From Anaerolineales bacterium (GTDB lineage: Bacteria; Chloroflexota; Anaerolineae; 4572-78; NAK82): DNA of 11,370 nt. The position numbers were made by a program, and so were the translations under genes. Shown here piece after piece: positions 1-5,632 of this stretch; the first letter of the stretch is position 1; each line of letters opens with the position of its first letter. The DNA lies in NCBI GenBank assembly GCA_024643945.1, contig JAHELX010000139.1, positions 1 through 11,370 on the forward strand, read 5' to 3'. A model generated the notes under the pieces. That model saw nothing but the letters and a program-made list of their open reading frames with translations, did no database searches and had not been told where the DNA came from.

Positions 1-1
1 C

Positions 2-307
2 GCCTTCAATCGCTATTTCAGCCTGAAGGAGAGCGACCCAGAGCTGGCTCACGCTGCCTTGAAAAAGGCGGCTGAAATGTATACTTTAGCCCTGGCATAC
101 GACGATTTGTATGGCCTGGGGCATATGTTCCGCGATATGAAGCGGGGTGAGTTCCGCATCTACGACCGGTTCAGAGGTTTAAACGTTGACGATTTGCACT
201 TCGTCGTCCAAGCCGTTCAAGCTACGGCCGATACCTATCATCTGGGACAACCACGGCTGGCACTACTGATAGACAAATGGTTTGGGCCAGCGGAAGATTT
301 GGAATGA
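2..307 (+). CDS. 3' end of an unrecognised helical protein (partial)
   Basis: The reading frame is open from the window edge to the TGA at 305-307, so the start lies upstream and only the last 101 residues are visible. They are rich in Ala, Leu, Tyr, Asp and Arg and look mostly alpha-helical, for example the stretches AALKKAAEMYTLALAYDD and LHFVVQAVQATADTY. There is no signal peptide, membrane span, cysteine cluster or catalytic motif that I recognise. The stop codon overlaps the ATG of the acetyltransferase gene (ATGA at 304-307), which suggests translational coupling and one operon with the GNAT and radical SAM genes downstream. Codon use looks like real coding sequence. I do not recognise the family and assign no function. 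Confidence 0.7.
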   Translation, partial: AFNRYFSLKESDPELAHAALKKAAEMYTLALAYDDLYGLGHMFRDMKRGEFRIYDRFRGLNVDDLHFVVQAVQATADTYHLGQPRLALLIDKWFGPAEDLE

Positions 308-816
308 GAGGGGTGATACGTCCCTTCACCGCTGGCGACCAGGCAAATCTGATTGCGGCCATTGACGCCGTCTGCGGCGAAGGACGTTGGATGAGTACTC
401 GCCGCTTTGAGCCGAACCTGGCTTGGACCCATGCCCTCATTCAACCGGACTGTCTTCGCCATCTCATGTTGGTGGTTCAAGTCGAGGGAACTATCATTGG
501 CTGGTGCCGATTGTTTCCGGCCTGCCTGTGCAATGGGTCCCCATCCGAAATGTGCCTTGGCATAGGACTGCTTCAACCATATCGTGATAGGGGCATTGGC
601 ACGGCTCTCGTCCATAAGGCATTGGACTGGGCTTCGCTGGTCGAGGTACCGAAGGTGACCCTTTTTACCCGGCCAGACAACGCGCGCGCCATTCACGTGT
701 TTGAGAAATGCGGGTTCAGAACAACCGGGCATATTTCAGGCAATCTTTTAGAGATGAAGTGGGGGATGCACTCTTTACACCCACGTGCGGGTATTATACA
801 ACAATCGAGCTGGTGA
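304..816 (+). CDS. GNAT-family N-acetyltransferase
   Basis: A 170-residue protein, the usual length for a single-domain GNAT, which transfers an acetyl group from acetyl-CoA to an amine. The core acetyl-CoA motif is at residues 86-101 (LGIGLLQPYRDRGIGT, fitting the R/Q-x-x-G-x-G/A pyrophosphate loop). The following helix is ALVHKALDWA, and the motif B signature NARAIHVFEKCGF is at 126-138. I chose ATG 304 because it overlaps the previous stop as ATGA and has a weak purine-rich site (GCGGAAG) about eight bases upstream; an in-frame GTG at 277 would lie deep in the previous gene. The substrate cannot be read from the sequence. Only 24 bases separate it from the radical SAM gene, so it may act in the same pathway, perhaps on a peptide or small metabolite, but that is inference. 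The last ~15 residues, after the motif-containing fold, look like a non-conserved tail. Confidence 0.88.
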   Translation: MRGVIRPFTAGDQANLIAAIDAVCGEGRWMSTRRFEPNLAWTHALIQPDCLRHLMLVVQVEGTIIGWCRLFPACLCNGSPSEMCLGIGLLQPYRDRGIGTALVHKALDWASLVEVPKVTLFTRPDNARAIHVFEKCGFRTTGHISGNLLEMKWGMHSLHPRAGIIQQSSW

Positions 817-825
817 TTATCGCCC

Positions 826-831
826 AAGGAG
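826..831 (+). promoter_or_regulatory. Ribosome binding site of the radical SAM gene
   Basis: AAGGAG lies nine bases before the GTG at 841. It decides a GTG start for this gene; no in-frame ATG nearby has a comparable site. Confidence 0.75.
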
Positions 832-840
832 AAGGCATCT

Positions 841-2349
841 GTGACTGACAAATTTGACATTCCTCAAATCCTTTGGGATGCCAATGGCCAGGAGGCAGAG
901 CAAGACTGTGCCTGCTCTGTTCAAAATGTAGAACCGAGGTGGTTGAATACCTTGCCATGTGAACAATCTGAAGATGATTGCGCCTGCCCGGATACCAGCT
1001 TTGCACCTTTTGACCCACCACTAAAAGAAACAGCGACTATCTGGCAGGTCGCCCCTGCCCTTCATCGTGCTCCTCTGCCGGATAAACACGAGCTGGTCTT
1101 CAATTTTCTCAGCCCGACCGGAGTGGTGGTGCTGAACCAGCCAGCGCGTGCCATCCTGGACACCTTCACCCGCCCTCACCCGCTAACTAACATGAGTTCA
1201 CAACAACTGGCCGCCCTTGGTTTGCTGGTGCCTGCTCTCAATTCCCAACCCTCGCCCCCTAATCACCCATCTGCAACCACCCTCACCGCCTGGCTGCACG
1301 TGACCAACGCCTGTAACCTGCGCTGTGTTTACTGCTACCTGACCCAAACTGACGAGGCAATGGATGAGGCCACCGGCCGTGCAGCAGTGGAAGCCATCTT
1401 TCGCTCGGCGCTGTGTCATGGCTTCCAGACGGTCAAACTGAAATACGCCGGCGGCGAAGCTACTCTGAATTTCCGACTGGTGCGTGCCCTCCACGAGTAC
1501 GCCCATGGGCTGGCAAACCGGACAGGTCTGGGTCTGCGGGAGGTCGTGCTCAGCAACGGCGTGGCGCTGAGCTACCCTATGCTTGATTTTATTCGCGAGA
1601 GCGGTATGCGTCTGATGATCTCTCTCGATGGCGTTGGAATAACCCATGATGCGCAGCGAAGCTTGGCCAACGGGCGTGGCAGCTTCGCGCTGGCAGCACG
1701 CGGGGTGGATCGAGCCATAAGCCGTGGAGTCCGGCCCTACCTTTCCATTACTGTGACCAGGCGCAGCGCTGACGGGGTTGCCGATGCCGTGGCCTTTGCT
1801 CTGGATCGAGAGTTGCTCTTTAACCTCAATTTCTATCGGGACAGTGAACATTCTCGAAACCGAGCGGAGCTAATGGCCGAAGATGACCGGTTGATTGCAG
1901 CCACACGAGCAGCTTTTACCATCATTGAGGACAGGTTGCCCCGGCAAAGCCTGATCGCTGCCCTGGTGGATCGGGCCAGTTTCGGCGCCCTTCACGACCG
2001 TGCCTGTGGCGCAGGACATAACTACCTGGTGATAGACCAGAACGGGCGCGTCGCCCGCTGTCAGATGGAAATAGAGCGCGCGATCACGGACGTGTTTGCG
2101 GACGATCCGCTATCAGCGGTTCGGGAGGAGGCCATTGAGTTTCAAAACGTATCGGTGGATGAGAAGGATGGGTGCTGTGATTGCAATTGGCGCTACTGGT
2201 GTGCCGGCGGCTGTCCCCTGCTCACCTATCGTGTTACTGGACGCAGCGAATTCAGGTCGCCCTACTGCAATGTATACAAAGCCTTATATCCCGAAGTGCT
2301 GCGCCTGGAGGGGTTGCGCCTGTTACAATGGCACACGCCGCCCAGTTAG
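841..2349 (+). CDS. Radical SAM/SPASM enzyme, peptide-maturase type, with a Cys-rich N-terminus
   Basis: A 502-residue enzyme expected to cleave S-adenosylmethionine reductively and start radical chemistry, most likely on a peptide or protein side chain. The [4Fe-4S] motif CNLRCVYC is at 158-165, GGE at 204-206, and a SLDG strand near 260. A full SPASM set follows: C389-x12-G402-x4-C407, then C445-x2-C448-x5-C454-x3-C458 and C476, enough for two auxiliary clusters. Residues about 82-132 (with VVVLNQPARAIL, then a GLLV strand) resemble a PqqD/RRE leader-binding domain. The first 60 residues are unusual: two D-C-A-C motifs at 22-25 and 46-49, plus C40. anSME-type sulfatase maturases share the core, but the RRE-like part favours RiPP-type modification. 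No small precursor gene is visible next to it. It follows the GNAT gene by 24 bases and ends at a strong terminator. Confidence 0.93.
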   Translation: MTDKFDIPQILWDANGQEAEQDCACSVQNVEPRWLNTLPCEQSEDDCACPDTSFAPFDPPLKETATIWQVAPALHRAPLPDKHELVFNFLSPTGVVVLNQPARAILDTFTRPHPLTNMSSQQLAALGLLVPALNSQPSPPNHPSATTLTAWLHVTNACNLRCVYCYLTQTDEAMDEATGRAAVEAIFRSALCHGFQTVKLKYAGGEATLNFRLVRALHEYAHGLANRTGLGLREVVLSNGVALSYPMLDFIRESGMRLMISLDGVGITHDAQRSLANGRGSFALAARGVDRAISRGVRPYLSITVTRRSADGVADAVAFALDRELLFNLNFYRDSEHSRNRAELMAEDDRLIAATRAAFTIIEDRLPRQSLIAALVDRASFGALHDRACGAGHNYLVIDQNGRVARCQMEIERAITDVFADDPLSAVREEAIEFQNVSVDEKDGCCDCNWRYWCAGGCPLLTYRVTGRSEFRSPYCNVYKALYPEVLRLEGLRLLQWHTPPS

Positions 2350-2373
2350 GTCGCTGCTGATATGTACCTCGTT

Positions 2374-2411
2374 AAACGGGGGAAGGGTAAATACCCTTCC
2401 CCCGTTTCTTT
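2374..2411 (+). terminator. Rho-independent terminator after the radical SAM gene
   Basis: There is a perfect 15-bp inverted repeat: left arm 2374-2388 (AAACGGGGGAAGGGT), loop AAAT, right arm 2393-2407, followed by CTTT. It begins 24 bases after the radical SAM stop codon. The A-run before and T-run after the stem could let it work in both directions. It separates the acetyltransferase/radical SAM unit from the SPFH unit. Confidence 0.92.
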
Positions 2412-2511
2412 GTGAGAAACAGGTGAGATGGTTGAGATAGCAACGAAATGTTGTGGGGAGATTCTTCCGAGATTCGCTTAAGGAAAGTGAATGATCCTGT
2501 ATTGGGATTTA

Positions 2512-2520
2512 TGGTAGAAT
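2512..2520 (+). promoter_or_regulatory. Extended -10 promoter for the small membrane peptide/SPFH operon
   Basis: TGG-TAGAAT is an extended -10 element (TG-N-TAnAAT type) with no clear -35 at 16-18 bp. Transcription would start near 2527, giving a leader of about 36 bases that contains the strong ribosome binding site at 2548-2554. It lies downstream of the terminator, as expected for a new transcription unit. The assignment rests on sequence match alone. Confidence 0.5.
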
Positions 2521-2547
2521 CACAAGTGTAGAGAGCACAGATTAAGA

Positions 2548-2554
2548 AAGGAGG
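2548..2554 (+). promoter_or_regulatory. Consensus Shine-Dalgarno site of the 53-residue peptide
   Basis: AAAGGAGG, almost the full anti-16S complement, ends eight bases before ATG 2563. It is the strongest ribosome binding site in the window and is the main reason to accept this very short gene. Confidence 0.8.
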
Positions 2555-2562
2555 GTACACTT

Positions 2563-2724
2563 ATGGCATCGCTTGCCCCTATTGCTATCTCGCTGACGTG
2601 CTTCGTTGCCTGTTTTGCCTGGTTTGTGCGTCTTTTGCGACCTCAACCCTTCCCTATCCCTATTCGGGCAAACGAAAGAGATGGCCGCGAATCATTGGCA
2701 TGTCGCCGCAAAGAACTCGGATAG
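2563..2724 (+). CDS. Small single-span membrane protein (53 residues), hypothetical
   Basis: A short frame starts at ATG 2563 behind a near-consensus ribosome binding site and ends at TAG 2722-2724. Residues about 4-23 form one hydrophobic segment (ASLAPIAISLTCFVACFAW), followed by RLLR, which by the positive-inside rule puts the C-terminus in the cytoplasm. The 27-residue tail is proline-rich at first (RPQPFPIPI) and then charged. The next gene, an SPFH protein, begins 53 bases later with its own good site. Most SPFH proteins carry a membrane anchor at their own N-terminus and this one seems not to, so the peptide may supply or stabilise the anchor; that is inference. I recognise no family. 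A leader peptide with only a regulatory role is the alternative. Confidence 0.7.
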   Translation: MASLAPIAISLTCFVACFAWFVRLLRPQPFPIPIRANERDGRESLACRRKELG

Positions 2725-2777
2725 GCTCACGGCCTGTTGGGGATGGGTAAGTCAGCAAGCGCGAAGGAGACCTAGCT

Positions 2778-3872
2778 ATGAAAAAAGCTGTTAGTTTTTG
2801 GCAAAAGCTAGACAAGCAGGAAGCGATTAACGCGGCTCTAGACCTGGCCAGCGGCCCCGTCTACGAACCTCAACCGGCAGGGAATGACTTGTGCTCCTCC
2901 CTCTTCACGCTGCCTCGCAGTCGGCTGGGTCTTGCCGGGAGACTCGCTGTCCCCAATGACGATTGTGTGGTAGTTTGGGGTCATTGCGGATTCTGTCACA
3001 CCTTTGGTTCTGGGATTCACAGCCTTCGCATCTGTCCGCCCGGCAGGTTGCTTGGCCGGCTTGTGGATATGTCTCAACGTAATCTTGATATCAGATTGAG
3101 CAGCGTACGCACCGCAGACCTGGCCCAGGTATCCCTTCACGTCAATGTGGAATTCAAAGTGGATGATCCACAGGTAATCGCTCGAATCGACTCTCCGTTA
3201 CAAACGCTAGCCCGAATGGTTGAAAGCACCACTCGGCAGGTGATCGAAAGCTGGCCTCACTGCTCTTTATTCGGAGACGCGGATGTGTCACAATTGTGCA
3301 GCAAAGCTGCGCTCGAGCGTCAGATTCGTTTGTCGTTGCTCAACGAAACGGCCCTCAACGGTCTGCGCATTCTGAGCATCAGAATCGTCCAAGTCGAGGG
3401 AGATCCGACTTATCTAGCCCTCGCGACCCAGGCAGTCCTGGCGAAGCAGCAACTCCTGGCCGAAGAGGCGGCCCTCCAGACTCGTCGGCTGTTGGCCATC
3501 GGCCAACGTGATCTGGCCCTTTTCGAAGCCAAGACAGAGCGGTTGGCAACTCTCATCAGAAAGAAGGTTGCTCTGGACGATGCCCAACGGCAGGCTGAGA
3601 TCTTCGAGCTGGAAAGTGCCCGCCGCGAATTCGAACGCATGATGGTAGAGACGAAGCTGGTTCATGAACGAGCTATGGCTCGCATCCAGGCGCTGGGGCA
3701 GGCTGTAACTCCCCTGGCCGATCCTGGCCACCTGGCCGTTGCCAACGCCACCTATGCTCATACCAACTACACAGGCGGCCGCGATCAAGCTCTAGCCCAG
3801 ATTATTAATAAGCTTGTCGAGCCGGAGGCAAGCGGCGTGTCGACCGACTCAAACGGTCATTCCAGTCACTGA
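2778..3872 (+). CDS. SPFH/band 7 (prohibitin-like) domain protein with C-terminal coiled coil
   Basis: A 364-residue protein. SPFH proteins form membrane-associated ring or cage scaffolds and often regulate proteases or membrane organisation. Residues about 55-210 fit the SPFH domain: LAVPNDDCVVVWG, then G-I-H-S-L around 79-83, the V-R-T-A-D strand at 110-114, SLHVNVEFKVDDPQV, and the closing strands ILSIRIVQVEGDP. From about 213 to 310 there is a long Ala/Leu/Glu/Arg coiled coil of the flotillin/HflK type, then a polar tail that is probably disordered. I see no N-terminal transmembrane segment; the first 50 residues are amphipathic to polar. ATG 2778 has AAGGAG at 2764-2769, eight bases upstream. 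It follows the small membrane peptide and precedes the protein at 3914 by 41 bases, so the three probably work together. The domain call is from pattern recognition; the specific role is unknown. Confidence 0.82.
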   Translation: MKKAVSFWQKLDKQEAINAALDLASGPVYEPQPAGNDLCSSLFTLPRSRLGLAGRLAVPNDDCVVVWGHCGFCHTFGSGIHSLRICPPGRLLGRLVDMSQRNLDIRLSSVRTADLAQVSLHVNVEFKVDDPQVIARIDSPLQTLARMVESTTRQVIESWPHCSLFGDADVSQLCSKAALERQIRLSLLNETALNGLRILSIRIVQVEGDPTYLALATQAVLAKQQLLAEEAALQTRRLLAIGQRDLALFEAKTERLATLIRKKVALDDAQRQAEIFELESARREFERMMVETKLVHERAMARIQALGQAVTPLADPGHLAVANATYAHTNYTGGRDQALAQIINKLVEPEASGVSTDSNGHSSH

Positions 3873-3900
3873 GTGGGCCTGGCCTGTAGATATTGGGTGT

Positions 3901-3906
3901 GAGGAG
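3901..3906 (+). promoter_or_regulatory. Ribosome binding site selecting ATG 3914
   Basis: GAGGAG sits seven bases before ATG 3914. It decides that start over an in-frame TTG at 3893, which has no such site. Confidence 0.75.
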
Positions 3907-3913
3907 CGTTGCG

Positions 3914-5059
3914 ATGGATTTGCACATCCACCTTGTGCCGCATGAATCTCAGACAGATGGGCAATCGCTGTCTCGTGAGAGGCATGACGCAGGTTACCAT
4001 GCTCTCGTCGCTTTCGAGATACTCCGTCGTCCGTTCGCAGAGTTTCGAGGACGGATATGGAATCGTATGATGGCCGGGCCGCTGATCGAGGCCTGGGACA
4101 GGCAGATCCACCTGATCGAGAGCCTGCATTTGCCTGGCCCGGATCCTTATTGCAATCCGGCCTTCGAGTTGCGCTTCATCGCCTCCCCCGGCCGGAGCCA
4201 GGTGGACATATTTTTCCTGGCTAAGGCATTCGCTCCAACCGCCGAGCAAGCTCGATCAGCGGCTCTGGCTTTGAGCCAAGAAGTATTTAGCCTGTTTCCT
4301 TTCGATTTTGTCTTGCACCCCTTGCCGGACTGGACCGAGTTTGACCGGGCCTATCGGTCCGAGTGGATTGCTGACCTGAAACACTCCGAGCAGATTGTCG
4401 AGATCAGACGTTTTGAGCGGTTGGTTGCCTGCCCGGACCGTGGCAATGGGATCAATCCCATTTATCTTACCAGTAGCTGGGAATGGCATTTACAAAGTAT
4501 GGACCAGGTATGGTGTGCACTGGCGAAGTATCAGCAACCTTTGATGTTCAGCATCAATCTCTCGCCGGTTCTGTGGGATCAGGTGGATTATGTTTACCTG
4601 AACAATCTGGAAGCTGTAGCCAATAGGGGAGCATTTCCGCCTACCCTTACACCGGAGATTGAGTCTGTTCTCAACTTGTATCGTCTGTTGCTGTATCGGA
4701 CGCCGCGGCCCTTTAAGATGCGCACAGTATTGGCAGGGATACCGTCCGCGCCACGCGGCTTGGCCAATGCTGTCGGAGCTGGGCTTTGCACGCCTCAGCT
4801 TCAGGTAGGAGACGACGAAACGAAGCTGAATGTACATTACACCCTGGCCTGGCCGACAACGCCAACGGATTTTTCGTTTGCTAAATTCAACTTGACCCAA
4901 CTGAGCCAGTATGACTGGGGCACCAATCTGGCAAGCCTCCCCATCCGGCGATTGCGATATGCTGTCAATGCGAAGTTGGCACAGGCGGCCTTCAGAATCC
5001 CGATTCCTCCGGAGGCCGGCTTCCCTGACATCTCTCTGGGACGGGAGGTTGACAGATGA
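3914..5059 (+). CDS. Hypothetical protein resembling the pre-ATPase region of HerA/VirB4-like proteins
   Basis: A 381-residue soluble protein with no signal peptide or membrane span. Residues about 84-133 (FELRFIASPGRSQVDIFFLA, then an Ala-rich helix and LSQEVFSLFPFDFVLHPL) and the C-terminal segment about 347-378 (LRYAVNAKLAQAAFRIPIPP and a GFPDI turn) look to me like the non-catalytic N-terminal part of HerA/VirB4-like conjugation-type ATPases, which commonly ends in an FRLP-P-P-x-G-G-P-G element just before the ATPase. Here the protein stops at that point, with no Walker A or B motif here or just downstream. Either the domain works alone as an adaptor or an ATPase is encoded elsewhere. It lies 41 bases after the SPFH gene, so it is probably co-transcribed. 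The family resemblance is from memory and moderate; the coding call is secure. Confidence 0.8.
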   Translation: MDLHIHLVPHESQTDGQSLSRERHDAGYHALVAFEILRRPFAEFRGRIWNRMMAGPLIEAWDRQIHLIESLHLPGPDPYCNPAFELRFIASPGRSQVDIFFLAKAFAPTAEQARSAALALSQEVFSLFPFDFVLHPLPDWTEFDRAYRSEWIADLKHSEQIVEIRRFERLVACPDRGNGINPIYLTSSWEWHLQSMDQVWCALAKYQQPLMFSINLSPVLWDQVDYVYLNNLEAVANRGAFPPTLTPEIESVLNLYRLLLYRTPRPFKMRTVLAGIPSAPRGLANAVGAGLCTPQLQVGDDETKLNVHYTLAWPTTPTDFSFAKFNLTQLSQYDWGTNLASLPIRRLRYAVNAKLAQAAFRIPIPPEAGFPDISLGREVDR

Positions 5060-5240
5060 CGCGGATTGGCTCGTAATAGAATTACTTAACACTGCATATT
5101 GTCTGAATGACATATTGGATAACGTGATGTGCGAGGTTGAGCAGATGGAGCCGAATCGGTCCTTGCCAGGAGTTGCGCAACGCGTATCCCGGCCCATCAG
5201 GTTTAATCTGGTTCCCACCGAGACTTATCAATTGAAGTGA
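5049..5240 (+). CDS. Possible small protein, start or frame uncertain
   Basis: A frame running to TGA 5238-5240 encodes, from TTG 5049, 63 residues with a plausible amphipathic helix (DADWLVIELLNTAYCLNDIL) and a more polar C-terminal half ending in NLVPTETYQLK. The start is a problem: GGGAGG (5043-5048) abuts TTG 5049 but is ideally spaced, seven bases, from ATG 5056. That ATG overlaps the previous stop (ATGA) yet reads only six codons in another frame before TAA at 5074. One missing base between 5056 and 5073, or a -1 frameshift, would join that start to the longer frame. If real, it would be the last gene of the SPFH operon. I recognise no family. Confidence 0.4.
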   Translation: MTDDADWLVIELLNTAYCLNDILDNVMCEVEQMEPNRSLPGVAQRVSRPIRFNLVPTETYQLK

Positions 5241-5507
5241 TAACGGGGATATCAAAAACTCGCCGGCGTCGCCCCCGGGCCCATACTCATATTGGAGTTT
5301 ATCCAAACCTCAGGCATCTCTCGGCGGGAGAATCAAACGAGGCAAAGCCAACAAGCCTTGTAGCCCCCCTCAAGGGGACTCTCTATTCCCCTCCCCCAGA
5401 TCCAAATGCGTCAACTCAACAATCGGACACTCAGGGACTCACCAACCAGGGCGGGTCTGGACACGTAGTGTGCAGGCCAACCCTCTTCCTTAATTGATTC
5501 AACCTGT

Positions 5508-5536
5508 TTGCCTCAGCCCCACGTCAGGGATATAAT
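5508..5536 (+). promoter_or_regulatory. Sigma-70-type promoter for the first glycosyltransferase gene
   Basis: TTGCCT (5508-5513, four of six matches to TTGACA) and a perfect TATAAT (5531-5536) are separated by 17 bp, the optimal spacing. Transcription would begin near 5543, leaving a leader of about 90 bases before ATG 5633. The -10 and its downstream flank (TATAATACCGCC) match those before the second glycosyltransferase gene at 11 of 12 bases. Confidence 0.72.
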
Positions 5537-5562
5537 ACCGCCCACAAGAACTCCATCTGGTT

Positions 5563-5586
5563 CCCCTTTGCCATCAGGCTAAGGGG
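5563..5586 (+). promoter_or_regulatory. Hairpin in the leader of the first glycosyltransferase gene
   Basis: CCCCTTTGCC (5563-5572) pairs with GGCTAAGGGG (5577-5586) across an ATCA loop, with one T-T mismatch: nine pairs in ten positions. Only a short CTTT follows, so it is a poor terminator. It may stabilise the leader or attenuate transcription; its role is not known. Confidence 0.45.
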
Positions 5587-5632
5587 CTTTGCATCCACTC
5601 TTATACACGCCGATACACTGTTGCCAATACCC

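Larger units (their letters stand above)
5241..5632 (+). other. Intergenic region with promoter and leader hairpin, no convincing gene
   Basis: About 390 bases separate the SPFH unit from the glycosyltransferase genes. An open frame from GTG 5237 to 5497 exists, but its composition (runs of Arg, Pro, Ser, Thr, Gln) and lack of a ribosome binding site argue against a gene. The recognisable content is the promoter at 5508-5536 and the hairpin at 5563-5586. I see no tRNA, insertion sequence or repeat array. Confidence 0.6.

Noticed and set aside
774..800. Promoter-like TTTACA and TATACA upstream of the radical SAM gene
   Set aside because: Spacing is only 15 bp, the -10 is weak, and it lies inside the acetyltransferase gene. 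Read-through in one operon explains expression without it.
1198..1851. 217-codon open frame on the minus strand
   Set aside because: Antisense to the radical SAM core, whose motifs are unambiguous.
4490..5218. 242-codon open frame on the minus strand
   Set aside because: Antisense to the 3914 gene, with no plausible start site or motif. The + strand gene has a good ribosome binding site and protein-like sequence.
5225..5243. Inverted repeat TTATCA/TGATAA around the stop at 5240
   Set aside because: Only six AT-rich pairs and no T-tract, so not a credible terminator.
5237..5497. Open frame from GTG 5237, 86 codons, overlapping the previous stop as GTGA
   Set aside because: No ribosome binding site, low-complexity Arg/Pro/Ser/Thr/Gln-rich translation with no fold-like pattern, and it rests on an upstream frame that is itself doubtful. 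Kept as intergenic.
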